A DNA stretch of 5,039 nt from positions 1 through 5,039 of the forward strand of contig NNSL01000392.1 of assembly GCA_003123965.1 (NCBI GenBank), read 5' to 3'. The position numbers and the translations under genes were made by a program. Positions 1 to 5,039 of the stretch are shown in pieces. Each line of letters starts with the position of its first letter. Position 1 is the stretch's first letter. The notes under the pieces were generated by a model. It saw only the letters and a program-made list of their open reading frames with translations. It had not been told where the DNA came from and made no database searches. Source of the DNA: Balneolaceae bacterium SMO_bin1 (lineage in GTDB: Bacteria > Bacteroidota > Rhodothermia > Balneolales > Balneolaceae).

Positions 1-887
1 CCGCCCGATACGTCAATCTTAATTCCTTCAATACGGGGTTCAAGGTTATAGATTACGTTCTCAATTCGTTTCCCATCCTCCTCGGTGGGCACGCGTACGT
101 CAACTACTGCTTTGCTCTGGGCTGCTATTACATTGGCGCGTTCGCCGCCTTCAATGGTACCCACATTTACCGATATTCCTTTAGACGGTTCATTCAGTTC
201 AAAAAGTTGCTGCACTATATGGGAGAGCCCAAGGATGGCACTTACGCCTTCTTCGGGGGCAAGCCCGGCATGCGAGGGATTTCCTTTGATGGCTATTTCA
301 AATTCGCCTATTCCTTTTCGCTCTGTTTTTATTTTTCCCTCTGTGCCGAGAGCAGGCTCCAATACAAAAGTCCGCTCTGATTTTTTTGCCTGCTTAATAA
401 TTACTTTCTCAGACTCTTCGCTGCCTATTTCTTCGTCAGAATTAATAACAAATACAGGTTGAACCGCTGGTTCTTCTCCCAGATGCTGCATGGCTCGCAG
501 TGCAAAAATCATCATGCAAATTCCTGCTTTCATATCGTACACACCGGGTCCTGACACGTTATTACCCGCGTGTTTAAACGGCATATCGCTGAGGGTGGTT
601 AGCGGCCATACCGTATCGCAGTGTCCAACAATAAGTTGCTGGGGTTTTTCAGGGTCAAAATCTGCAGGTTTGCACACGAGCTGGCCGGCCGTTTCCTGTC
701 CCTCAAGGTATTGGGCAGAATAGCCCAGCGATTCAAATTCTTCCGTCAGTACAGCCCATATTTTTTCAAAGCTTTCAGGGGCATCAGAGGGTGTTTCTTC
801 TTCAACAAGCTGTTTTAATAGGGCTAGAAAATCTTGTTTTGCTTCTTCTTTAAAGAAAGAAAGCAGTTTTTGGCCACGGTCGGTCAT
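1..887 (-). CDS. M20 family metallopeptidase, carboxypeptidase G2-like (3' end outside window)
   Basis: The first 295 codons of a zinc-dependent peptidase of the M20A (glutamate carboxypeptidase/CPG2) type, which cleaves C-terminal amino acids, classically glutamate, from peptides or N-acyl substrates. The visible metal and catalytic residues are H89 in HCDTVWP, D118 in GPGVYDMKAG, E152 (general base) and E153 in SDEEIGS, and E177 in VLEPA. Each lies exactly 23 residues before its counterpart in CPG2 as I recall that numbering (112, 141, 175, 176, 200). The dimerisation-domain His (SHAG, H206) and N252 in GERANV keep the same offset. The last zinc ligand, a C-terminal His, lies beyond the window edge. 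There is no signal peptide; the offset matches the missing CPG2 leader, so the protein is probably cytoplasmic. The ATG at 887 starts 12 bases after the flavin-reductase stop; an in-frame TTG directly before it is a weaker choice. No Shine-Dalgarno is seen. The family is secure, but the true substrate is unknown. Confidence 0.93.
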   Translation of the reverse strand, partial: MTDRGQKLLSFFKEEAKQDFLALLKQLVEEETPSDAPESFEKIWAVLTEEFESLGYSAQYLEGQETAGQLVCKPADFDPEKPQQLIVGHCDTVWPLTTLSDMPFKHAGNNVSGPGVYDMKAGICMMIFALRAMQHLGEEPAVQPVFVINSDEEIGSEESEKVIIKQAKKSERTFVLEPALGTEGKIKTERKGIGEFEIAIKGNPSHAGLAPEEGVSAILGLSHIVQQLFELNEPSKGISVNVGTIEGGERANVIAAQSKAVVDVRVPTEEDGKRIENVIYNLEPRIEGIKIDVSG

Positions 888-899
888 CAATGGACAGGG

Positions 900-1514
900 T
901 TATCGTTTAAACTGTTTAGGAAAAGGAAAGGCATTACTTTCTTTGATGATACTAAATCGATTTGGGTGCAGGTACGCCAGCAGCGGATGCTGCTGAATGT
1001 GTTTGGCTTCGTCGGCGTCATCACCCTGCTCGCGGAGCGCATCCTGGTGGGCATAGGCGGCCACCACTTCCCCGACAATAATTTCCCATTCGCCAAACTT
1101 GCCAAGTGTTTGCGATAGCTTGCATTCAAGCTGAAAGTAGGAGTCTTTTAAAAACTTGCCCTCAATTTGGCGGGCATCCGTAGTGGGTACCTTCTTGATA
1201 ACAGGCAAGGTGTTATCTTGCTCACGTTGTGATGCCGTGAGGCTTGAGATAATAAGCTGATCGGGCCGCGGGTAGCTAACGGTAAACACTTCTTCCCGTT
1301 CTATATTTCTGTACGTCATTTTTCGCGGCGTGCCCATAAAACCAAAATAGGGGCCAAAACCCAGGGGCATGGCCATGTGTTTTGGGGCAAAATTATAGTT
1401 ACCGTCTTTTTCGGTGCTTCCCACTACTATCAGAGAGTTAACGGTGTAGCAACGCTCCCACATTTGGGGATCATCGGTGATTTCTACCATTGGTGATTCC
1501 TTTAAATCAGCCAT
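900..1514 (-). CDS. Flavin reductase-like domain protein (FMN-binding split barrel)
   Basis: A 204-residue protein resembling the flavin reductase-like family, which binds FMN in a split beta-barrel and either reduces free flavin with NAD(P)H or uses bound flavin in an oxidoreductase. The family pattern is visible in order: an N-terminal strand YTVNSLIVVGSTEKDG (residues 23-38), the flavin-contacting NFAPKHMAMPLGF (41-53), RKMTYRNIEREEVFTVSYP (64-82), matching the usual 'kdT..NI...geFvvn' segment, LECKLSQTLGKFGEWEIIVGEV (129-150) and HPLLAYLHPNRFSII (176-190). The length suits a stand-alone member, with no rubredoxin or other fused domain. No signal peptide or membrane segment is seen, so it is probably cytosolic. 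The ATG at 1514 lies 9 bases after the STAS stop; an internal Met at residue 9 is an alternative start. The tight spacing on both sides places it in the same operon as the STAS and M20 genes. Its substrate and electron donor cannot be read from the sequence. Confidence 0.88.
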   Translation of the reverse strand: MADLKESPMVEITDDPQMWERCYTVNSLIVVGSTEKDGNYNFAPKHMAMPLGFGPYFGFMGTPRKMTYRNIEREEVFTVSYPRPDQLIISSLTASQREQDNTLPVIKKVPTTDARQIEGKFLKDSYFQLECKLSQTLGKFGEWEIIVGEVVAAYAHQDALREQGDDADEAKHIQQHPLLAYLHPNRFSIIKESNAFPFPKQFKR

Positions 1515-1523
1515 AATTTACAT

Positions 1524-1820
1524 TTAGTTGGTAATAATTTGTTTAAGATTCCAGGCGTCTTTAATCTCTAAAATGTCTAAGATTTCAAACATTATTTCCG
1601 GTGGTTTCACCAATCGCAGCGTTTTTCCGGCAGCCATCCATTGGTGTAAGAAAATGATCCCTTCGCTGTCAATCAATGTGCAGTCAGCCAGGTTCACGTT
1701 CAAGATATCGATTTCTGGCGTAGTGCGGCTTTCAATCATCTGCCGGGTGTGCAAATTGAAGGTGCCGTGAACGGTTACGTTCAGTTTCGCTCCCTGCTTA
1801 TGTAGATCGATGGTATTCAT
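1524..1820 (-). CDS. STAS domain protein (anti-sigma factor antagonist-like)
   Basis: A 98-residue single-domain protein with the SpoIIAA/RsbV-type STAS fold. The strands LNVTVHGTFNLHT (13-25) and IDILNVNLADCTLIDSEGIIFLHQW (37-61) and the C-terminal alternation RLVKPPEIMFEILDILEI (69-86) follow the family pattern. The signature loop reads D51-S52-E53-G54, where classical antagonists have D-S-[S/T]-G. S52 takes the place of the Ser phosphorylated by the cognate kinase (S58 of SpoIIAA, S56 of RsbV), so phosphorylation is possible; E53 is the unusual position. In known systems such a protein binds an HATPase-type kinase when unphosphorylated. The gene directly upstream encodes a protein with that kinase domain, which makes the two likely partners. 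The start is the ATG at 1820: an in-frame TGA lies three codons upstream and neither codon between can start. No Shine-Dalgarno is visible. It lies 54 bases after the fusion gene and 9 before the flavin reductase gene. Confidence 0.87.
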   Translation of the reverse strand: MNTIDLHKQGAKLNVTVHGTFNLHTRQMIESRTTPEIDILNVNLADCTLIDSEGIIFLHQWMAAGKTLRLVKPPEIMFEILDILEIKDAWNLKQIITN

Positions 1821-1878
1821 CTGTAATCAAATCTTTTATCTTGTTTCCAAAATCGGAATAGACGTCAATTAAATTCAT
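1798..1878 (-). CDS. Possible 26-codon mini-ORF coupling the fusion gene to the STAS gene
   Basis: An ATG at 1878-1876 overlaps the TGA stop of the fusion gene (1877-1875) in an ATGA arrangement. It opens a frame of 26 codons, MNLIDVYSDFGNKIKDLI followed by TDEYHRST, that ends with TAA at 1800-1798, 20 bases inside the STAS gene. ATGA overlaps often mark translational coupling. The peptide has no recognisable domain and may have no function. It could keep ribosomes on the otherwise untranslated 54 bases between the two genes, or it could be chance. It is in a different frame from the STAS gene, and the STAS domain is complete without it, so a frameshifted N-terminus is not needed. Confidence 0.22.
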   Translation of the reverse strand: MNLIDVYSDFGNKIKDLITDEYHRST

Positions 1879-3284
1879 ATCCATTGATATGGGAACCTGC
1901 TGGAGTCGTAAAAAATCGCGCTCTGCGTGAAACAGGGGCACCAGCCCGCAATAAAAAACCCGAGGTCTTCAATCTGTTTAAATTGATTCGGGGTGGCGCT
2001 GTTTTCCACGGGCAGATCAAGGTAAATGGCATTAAGCTGTTCCTGCTTTTTCATACTGTCCAGCATATCTTTGAGCACCGATCGAAAATCGGGACCGTAT
2101 TTTTTTACAACCAACAATGCCGTGGCGTTGGAATAACTAATTTCGAGCTGAATGTCTGACCGTTCGGCCATTTTATACGATGAAGGCTGCTTTGGGGTGA
2201 CCGGCAGGCCAAGCTTTTGATAGGTTTCCAGTATGATATCCAGATATTTCTCGGGCAGGTACACGTTTTTGCTGGCGGGTGAAATAAGAGGTAGAAAATC
2301 GATAGTAATTGAAACGGGCTGGGGATAATCTTCATCAAACCCCTTAAATTTTACGTTCGATGTTTCGGCCAGCATTAGGGCGGTAGTTTGGAAGTCAAAC
2401 TTGTGATTTACTTTTTGGCTGACCGGATGCAGCGTTACAGCTTTACCAAAAACGCCTGACAACTCATTTTTTCGCGAAATATCGATAAGGTGCTTCATCA
2501 TGTGGCTCATTATTCCCCGTTTGCGGTAAGCCGGGGAAACAACAGCTTCGCCTACTTCGCCAAGGTTGGAATCTTCCTTTTTTAAAACGGCAAAATAGCC
2601 CACTGCCAGCCCTTCATCATCTCTTGTTATAACCCCCAGCTTTTCTTTGCCCAGAAGGGTCTTCTCTATTTTCTTGGGATAGTATAAATCCTCTTTGGTA
2701 TACGTATAGCCATAGGTTCGGTAGATGAGTTTGGCAATATCTTCAGCATCAGAAGGTGAAATTTGGTTGTAAGTAAAACTTGAGCCCGTAAGCTGTGGTT
2801 TCACCGTTTTGTCAGCATCCGGCTCATAGGGTTTTTCCGATCGGGACTGCTCCAGGCGTTCATCAATTTCGCGTACGGGAATCTTGTTTGAGAGCCTGAA
2901 TTCCTTGCCCTCTTTTCCCTTGTTGATAAATAGAAATTCATCACAAAAGCGGCGAATTAATCGAAGGCCTGCGCCTTCAAAATCTCCCTCACTCAGGGCT
3001 TTATTGGCATCATACCGGTGGCGGTCGGGATCAAACGGTTCGCCCGTTTCGGTTACAACAAGTTCGATATTGGATAGCGAATTTCGGTAAGATAGATCCA
3101 CCGTTGCTTTCCCTCCCTGGGGATAGGCGAATAAAATAATATCCGTAATAAGCTCGCTTACGGCTATAGTAAATCGTTTGGCTTCTTCCGGAGAGGCACC
3201 GCAGTTAAGGCTCCAGCTGTAGGTGAAATCACAGACCGGTCCAATTATCTGCTCATCCGATGATATTTGGAACTTGGCATCCAT
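1875..3284 (-). CDS. Fusion protein: RsbW-like HATPase domain + GNAT acetyltransferase + GNAT-like C-terminal half
   Basis: A 469-residue soluble protein with three parts. Residues about 5-135 resemble anti-sigma-factor kinases (HATPase_c_2, RsbW/SpoIIAB type): N box AVSELITDIILFAYP with E44, G1 box ETGEPFDP (79-86), G2 box GAGL (104-107) and closing strand EFRLSNKI (128-135). The usual N-box Asn is Asp (D48) and the G1 Asp is Glu (E79), so ATP or Mg binding may be altered. A charged linker (138-165) follows. Residues about 168-310 form a GNAT N-acetyltransferase: motif A is EAVVSPAYRKRGIMSHMM (246-263), and motif B is AVTLHPVSQKVNHKFDF. In the Q/R-x-x-G-x-G/A pyrophosphate loop the last position is M259. 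Residues about 320-469 end in LDLPVENSATPNQFKQIEDL and GFFIAG, which looks like the end of a second, degenerate GNAT fold. The ATG at 3284 has no good Shine-Dalgarno. The downstream STAS gene suggests partner switching. The domain calls are firm; the substrate and whether the kinase works are unknown. Confidence 0.88.
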   Translation of the reverse strand: MDAKFQISSDEQIIGPVCDFTYSWSLNCGASPEEAKRFTIAVSELITDIILFAYPQGGKATVDLSYRNSLSNIELVVTETGEPFDPDRHRYDANKALSEGDFEGAGLRLIRRFCDEFLFINKGKEGKEFRLSNKIPVREIDERLEQSRSEKPYEPDADKTVKPQLTGSSFTYNQISPSDAEDIAKLIYRTYGYTYTKEDLYYPKKIEKTLLGKEKLGVITRDDEGLAVGYFAVLKKEDSNLGEVGEAVVSPAYRKRGIMSHMMKHLIDISRKNELSGVFGKAVTLHPVSQKVNHKFDFQTTALMLAETSNVKFKGFDEDYPQPVSITIDFLPLISPASKNVYLPEKYLDIILETYQKLGLPVTPKQPSSYKMAERSDIQLEISYSNATALLVVKKYGPDFRSVLKDMLDSMKKQEQLNAIYLDLPVENSATPNQFKQIEDLGFFIAGWCPCFTQSAIFYDSSRFPYQWI

Positions 3285-3331
3285 ATAAGGATTCCGAATA
3301 ATGTTGAATCACATCTGTTTAGGGTAAGTTG

Positions 3332-3339
3332 CAAATTTA
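3332..3339 (-). promoter_or_regulatory. Candidate -10 (TAnnTTTG type) for the fusion-STAS operon
   Basis: On the minus strand this reads TAAATTTG, a match to the TAnnTTTG -7 element of Bacteroidota promoters, 48 bases before the start codon at 3284. A transcript beginning a few bases downstream would have a leader of roughly 40 bases. No clear TTTG-type -33 element lies at about 19 bases upstream; a TTG sits at a shorter spacing of 11 bases. The surrounding 179-base gap between mnmE and this gene is AT-rich, and I saw no convincing terminator in it, so read-through from mnmE is also possible. Confidence 0.3.
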
Positions 3340-3366
3340 TTTTAACTAATCAACATCATTTTAACT
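3339..3366 (-). repeat. 9-base direct repeat AGTTAAAAT, 19 bases apart, upstream of the operon
   Basis: The minus-strand sequence AGTTAAAAT occurs at 3366-3358 and again at 3347-3339, a period of 19 bases or close to two helical turns. The second copy touches the candidate -10 element. Paired direct repeats at such spacing can bind a regulator on one face of the helix. In AT-rich DNA a chance origin is also quite possible. Confidence 0.35.
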
Positions 3367-3463
3367 GTTTAAATATTAGACCCTAGGCTGATAAGAACTA
3401 TCCGCTTTTTGGCAACGTCTTTCTCCCTTCCGGTGGGGATGAAATTTGGGTGAATAGATAACT

Positions 3464-4849
3464 TCACTTTCCGATACAAAAACGCGAAAAAATAGAGTCG
3501 AGCACGTCTTCGTTGGTGATTTCTCCGGTAATGGTTCCCAGCTCTTTAAGTGCGGCGCGCAGGTCAATCGACAGGAAGTCGCCCGTCATGCCTTGGTCCA
3601 GCGCCTGGATGGCACTTTGCACATCTTCTTGGGCTTTTTGCAGCGCATCGCGGTGGCGTGATGATGTAACTAATAAGCTCGAAGAACTGTAATTGGCATT
3701 TTCGAGTGCGCGCTGTTTCATTAGCTTCTTGAGGGCATTAATTTGTTCGCCCTCCAGCGCCGAAATTTTTAAGTCGTAATTAAGGCGTTCGTCATCAACA
3801 TCTAAGGCAATATCATTTTTTGTGCCGATTAAGATAAATGGAGTATCGCCGGCCTGACGCTGCAGCGTGCGGATGTCTTCGCGTTCCTCGGCGCTCAGTT
3901 TTTGCGACAAATCCTTGAGGTATACGGCCAGGTCGGCTTCCTCAAACGCTTTTTGTGAGCGCTTTACGCCTTCGGCTTCCACCACATCGGCCGTTTCGCG
4001 CAGGCCAGCGGTGTCGGTAAGCCGAAACAGCAGCCCGTCATAACTCCAGTCCACGTCGATGGTGTCACGGGTAGTGCCGGCAATTTCAGTGACGATCGCG
4101 CGATCTTTACCCACCAGTGTATTAAGCAGCGTTGATTTACCCGCATTGGGCATCCCGATAAATACCGTGCGAATGCCGTGCTTTACCAGCCGCCCGGTTT
4201 CGTAGGTGGCCAGCAGCTCGTCAATTTCTTCATCCAGCTCAACCAGCAATTCTCTAAGCTGCTCTTTGTTGGCAAACTCCACATCTTCTTCCACGAAGTC
4301 GAGTTCCAGCTCTACCATGGCCGTAGCGTCAATAATCTGCTGGCGAAACTGTTTGATGTGTTCACCGAGGCGCCCTTCGAGCTGTTGATGGGCGGCATCC
4401 AAAGCTTTGGCACTTTTAGCATGAATAAGGTCGGCAACGGCTTCGGCTTGGCTCAGCTCCATTTTACCATTTAAAAATGCCCGCTGCGTAAATTCTCCAG
4501 GCTCGGCGGATCGAATACCTAGGTCGAGCATGGCTTCTAACACAGCTTGGGTCACCAGTACGCCGCCGTGGCAAGAAATTTCTACGGTATCTTCACCGGT
4601 GTAGGATTTTGGCGAATGAAAAACCGTGGCGAGCACTTCATCAACCACTTCGCCCTGTTGGTTCTTAATTTTGCCGAAGTGTACGGTGTGGCTTTCTTTT
4701 TCAGTGAGATCAGTTCCTTGAAACGCCTTATTCACCCTCTGTATCGCATTCTTTCCCGATACACGAATGACGGCAATGCCGCCTTCGCCCACGGGCGTTG
4801 CAATAGCTGCTATAGGTTCTTTCTGTGTGATTTGCTGCTCGTTTTCCAT
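3464..4849 (-). CDS. mnmE: tRNA uridine-5-carboxymethylaminomethyl(34) synthesis GTPase MnmE
   Basis: A complete 461-residue MnmE (E. coli 454). With MnmG it installs the cmnm5 or nm5 group on wobble uridine 34 of certain tRNAs, using methylene-tetrahydrofolate, FAD and GTP hydrolysis in the cytoplasm. The N-terminal folate-binding domain shows IAAIATPVGEGGIAVIRVSG (13-32), SYTGEDTVE (82-90), HGG (94-96) and GEFTQRAFLNGKMELSQAEA (118-137). The helical domain holds a G domain at about residues 220-380: P-loop GMPNAGKS (232-239), switch GTTRDT (258-263), DTAG (279-282), TKND (343-346) and a G5-like ISA (362-364). The protein ends in the diagnostic FCIGK (457-461), whose Cys is needed for modification. 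All key residues are present. The start at 4849 fits the family N-terminus. No Shine-Dalgarno is present, and the upstream hairpin ends only 15 bases away. The gap of 179 bases to the next gene suggests it is not strictly part of the downstream operon. Confidence 0.98.
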   Translation of the reverse strand: MENEQQITQKEPIAAIATPVGEGGIAVIRVSGKNAIQRVNKAFQGTDLTEKESHTVHFGKIKNQQGEVVDEVLATVFHSPKSYTGEDTVEISCHGGVLVTQAVLEAMLDLGIRSAEPGEFTQRAFLNGKMELSQAEAVADLIHAKSAKALDAAHQQLEGRLGEHIKQFRQQIIDATAMVELELDFVEEDVEFANKEQLRELLVELDEEIDELLATYETGRLVKHGIRTVFIGMPNAGKSTLLNTLVGKDRAIVTEIAGTTRDTIDVDWSYDGLLFRLTDTAGLRETADVVEAEGVKRSQKAFEEADLAVYLKDLSQKLSAEEREDIRTLQRQAGDTPFILIGTKNDIALDVDDERLNYDLKISALEGEQINALKKLMKQRALENANYSSSSLLVTSSRHRDALQKAQEDVQSAIQALDQGMTGDFLSIDLRAALKELGTITGEITNEDVLDSIFSRFCIGK

Positions 4850-4864
4850 AGAGGCAAAATATAC

Positions 4865-4899
4865 AAAAACCCTTTCAGGGTCTCAGCCCCGAAAGGGTT
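4865..4899 (-). terminator. Hairpin with T-tract upstream of mnmE (intrinsic terminator, possibly in mnmE leader)
   Basis: A perfect 9-base-pair stem, AACCCTTTC (minus strand 4899-4891) with GAAAGGGTT (4876-4868), is extended inside by a GGG/CCC helix (4887-4889 with 4878-4880) after one mismatch. On the minus strand it is followed at once by a run of five T (4869-4865). On the plus strand the hairpin is followed by CG and no T-run, so it is oriented for leftward transcripts. It lies 45 bases after the stop of the rightmost gene and is best explained as that gene's terminator. Confidence 0.8.
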
Positions 4900-4910
4900 C
4901 GTTACATTAG

Positions 4911-4916
4911 ATTATA
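4911..4916 (-). promoter_or_regulatory. Candidate -10 TATAAT upstream of mnmE
   Basis: A perfect TATAAT hexamer on the minus strand, in the short gap between the rightmost gene and the hairpin. Transcription would begin near 4902-4904, so the hairpin would form the very start of the mnmE leader. I found no good -35 hexamer at 16-18 bases, and in a Bacteroidota-type organism the usual -7 element differs, so the assignment is weak. Confidence 0.28.
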
Positions 4917-4943
4917 TTTTACCTCCAAGCTAAAGTGATGCCT

Positions 4944-5039
4944 TTATGGCAAGTCAACCCTGCGCACAGTAGGAGCCACGAGATTATTTTCGAGCACATA
5001 GAGGTCACCCCATTTATTGAAGCTAATTGCAATGGGAAG
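4944..5039 (-). CDS. C-terminal end of NHL/beta-propeller-like repeat protein (5' part outside window)
   Basis: Only the last 31 residues and the TAA stop are present. They read LPIAISFNKWGDLYVLENN followed by LVAPTVRRVDLP. The pattern 'P..I.....G.LYV.E......VRRVDL' matches the closing blade of NHL or SMP-30/gluconolactonase-like beta-propellers, as in 'GNLYVADTGNHRIRKVD'. Such proteins are often secreted or periplasmic binding or scaffold proteins, but nothing about location or partner can be seen in this fragment. The hairpin terminator 45 bases after the stop supports a real gene end here. The frame is open to the window edge. The repeat-type call is moderately sure; the function is unknown. 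Confidence 0.68.
   Translation of the reverse strand, partial: LPIAISFNKWGDLYVLENNLVAPTVRRVDLP

Noticed and set aside
85..723. Plus-strand open frames at 85-462 and 490-723
   Set aside because: They lie antisense to the M20 peptidase, whose active-site residues are all in place with correct spacing. The antisense peptides show no domain pattern.
1798..1878. A frameshift that would add an N-terminal extension to the STAS protein
   Set aside because: The STAS domain is complete from its own ATG at 1820 with normal length, so no broken gene needs to be assumed.
3423..3440. Small inverted repeat (CCC/GGG with about 8 bases of loop) after the mnmE stop, considered as a terminator
   Set aside because: The stem is only three or four pairs long and no T-run follows on the minus strand.
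3376..3567. A 63-codon minus-strand frame spanning the end of mnmE and the gap after it
   Set aside because: It overlaps the conserved mnmE C-terminus in another frame, and its peptide has no recognisable pattern.
4178..4474. Open plus-strand frames inside mnmE, including a Ser-rich one at 4206-4388
   Set aside because: They are the antisense reading of the Glu/Leu/Asp-rich helical region of MnmE. The Ser runs simply mirror Glu and Leu codons, and mnmE in that place is beyond doubt.
4905..4926. GGAGGT (minus strand 4926-4921) followed by an ATG at 4907, resembling a strong ribosome-binding site
   Set aside because: The ATG is followed at once by TAA, so nothing is encoded. The real starts in this window lack Shine-Dalgarno sequences, and the match is probably chance.
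1..5039. tRNA or rRNA genes, CRISPR arrays, insertion sequences, phage attachment sites
   Set aside because: No repeat arrays, transposase-like frames, terminal inverted repeats or cloverleaf-forming sequence was seen; nearly all the window is accounted for by minus-strand coding genes.

Overview
Every gene I can support in this 5 kb window lies on the minus strand, so transcription runs from right to left. The window suggests a Bacteroidota/Rhodothermota/Balneolota-type bacterium. The reasons are a base composition that is mid-range by eye, starts that almost never have a Shine-Dalgarno sequence (typical of that group), AT-rich intergenic DNA and a TAnnTTTG-like promoter element. The phylum is an inference from style only; no marker here settles it.

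Layout, in the direction of transcription. (1) 5039-4944: the last 31 residues of a protein with an NHL/beta-propeller-like repeat, followed 45 bases later by a strong hairpin with a T-tract (4899-4865). (2) 4849-3464: mnmE, the tRNA-modification GTPase, complete and canonical. Its start lies 15 bases after that T-tract, and a perfect TATAAT lies upstream of the hairpin, so the hairpin may sit in the mnmE leader. (3) 3463-3285: a 179-base AT-rich gap with a candidate promoter and a 9-base direct repeat. (4) 3284-1: a compact run of genes that looks like one operon. It encodes a 469-residue fusion of an RsbW-like HATPase, a GNAT acetyltransferase and a probable second GNAT-like half. A possible 26-codon mini-ORF follows, coupled to the fusion through an ATGA overlap. 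Next come a 98-residue STAS (anti-sigma-factor-antagonist-like) protein, a flavin-reductase-like protein and a carboxypeptidase-G2-like M20 metallopeptidase that leaves the window.

The most interesting part is the fusion protein next to the STAS protein. Anti-sigma-type kinases and STAS proteins are the two halves of a partner-switching circuit. Here the kinase half is joined to an acetyltransferase rather than standing alone, and no sigma factor or PP2C phosphatase is visible. A reasonable hypothesis is a circuit in which STAS binding or phosphorylation sets the activity of an acetyltransferase, with two metabolic enzymes carried downstream. Such fusions probably occur elsewhere, so the interest lies in the function and the linkage and not in the architecture alone. 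No RNA genes, insertion sequences, CRISPR arrays or attachment sites were seen.
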